Source: Achromobacter sp. B7
GTDB taxonomy: Bacteria > Pseudomonadota > Gammaproteobacteria > Burkholderiales > Burkholderiaceae_B
Assembly: GCF_003600685.1 (NCBI RefSeq)
Contig: NZ_CP032084.1
Location: 3,968,001-4,032,000, forward strand
Direction: 5' to 3'
DNA: 64,000 nucleotides
Under the pieces are notes generated by a model. That model did not search any database, had not been told where the DNA came from, and saw only the letters and a list, made by a program, of their open reading frames with translations. Position 1 is the first letter of the stretch. Each line of letters starts with the position of its first letter. This document shows, one piece after another, positions 63,758 to 64,000 of the stretch. Position numbers and translations under genes: made by a program.

Positions 63758-64000
63758 CTAGTTGATCGACTTGACGGTCTGTACCGTTTGCGCGCTCGGG
63801 AACAGATTGCTGATGAAGCGGTTCCACCGCACCAGCGCGGCCGTATCCACGAACACGACGTCTTTGGGTTCCAACTCAAACTTCGCACCAACAGCCAGGG
63901 CTTGCGGCGACTTGGCGTTCAGGTGGAACACCTGCGGCGTCGCTTGCTCGGTACTTCGCACCACAAACACTTGCGACGCGTCGGCCGTCAACTGGTTCGG
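63758..64000 (-). CDS. wza: Polysaccharide export protein Wza-like, C-terminal part
   Basis: The last 80 codons of a gene that continues beyond the right edge. The visible part has VFHLNAKSPQALAVGAKFELEPKDVVFVDTAALVRWNRFISNLFPS, the C-terminal region of Wza/BexD-type outer-membrane polysaccharide export proteins. It is followed by wzc after 81 bp, the usual order. The N-terminus, lipobox and start are outside the window. Confidence 0.85.
   Translation of the reverse strand, partial: PNQLTADASQVFVVRSTEQATPQVFHLNAKSPQALAVGAKFELEPKDVVFVDTAALVRWNRFISNLFPSAQTVQTVKSIN

Overview
The window is high-GC proteobacterial chromosome whose gene content points to a betaproteobacterium of the Alcaligenaceae, most likely Achromobacter or a close relative. 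The pointers are the earP-efp pair (EF-P arginine rhamnosylation), DUF2863, DUF2968 and DUF1178 proteins, a Bug-type tricarboxylate receptor, and gabTD with a MocR/GabR-type regulator. No rRNA, tRNA, CRISPR array, insertion sequence or prophage gene was seen. The family assignment is inferred from protein resemblance; no search was run.

Layout. 1-9.4 kb: a TonB-dependent siderophore receptor behind a Fur box, an odd pirin-like protein with a repeat-encoded Ala/Lys/Thr/Pro tail, a divergent LysR regulator, then a catabolic unit (SDR, acyl-CoA synthetase, Bug receptor) with its own divergent LysR gene. 9.4-18 kb: housekeeping genes, namely acnA behind a palindromic operator, a DODA-type dioxygenase, DUF2863-earP-efp, DUF1178 and DUF2968. 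18.1-32.0 kb: a complete Flp/Tad pilus operon on the minus strand, running flp, tadV, two tadE-like genes, rcpC, rcpA, tadZ, tadA, tadB, tadC, tadD, a DUF3613 gene and a tadG-like gene, and ending in a sigma-54 enhancer-binding protein gene. Many neighbours overlap by 1-4 bases. 32.1-37.9 kb: an MHYT membrane protein, an AT-rich gap, an orphan two-partner secretion transporter (TpsB), and a glycine-rich repeat lipoprotein followed by a MarR gene. The lipoprotein gene has a near-consensus sigma-54 promoter. 38-44.4 kb: a Yej/Dpp-like oligopeptide ABC importer in four overlapping genes. 44.5-49.6 kb: SNase-like nuclease, CorA, UvrD/Rep-type helicase and DUF72 protein. 49.6-54.1 kb: MocR regulator divergent from gabT-gabD. 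54.3-57.1 kb: inositol monophosphatase-like protein, sirtuin and serine acetyltransferase. 57.2-64 kb: the end of an exopolysaccharide operon (wza 3' end, wzc, phosphomannomutase, pgi, galE).

The 18-38 kb stretch reads as a surface-attachment island: pilus, sensor-like membrane protein, TpsB exporter and glycine-rich lipoprotein. The sigma-54 activator at the end of the tad operon and the sigma-54 promoter before the lipoprotein suggest one regulatory circuit. That link is inferred from position and motif only.
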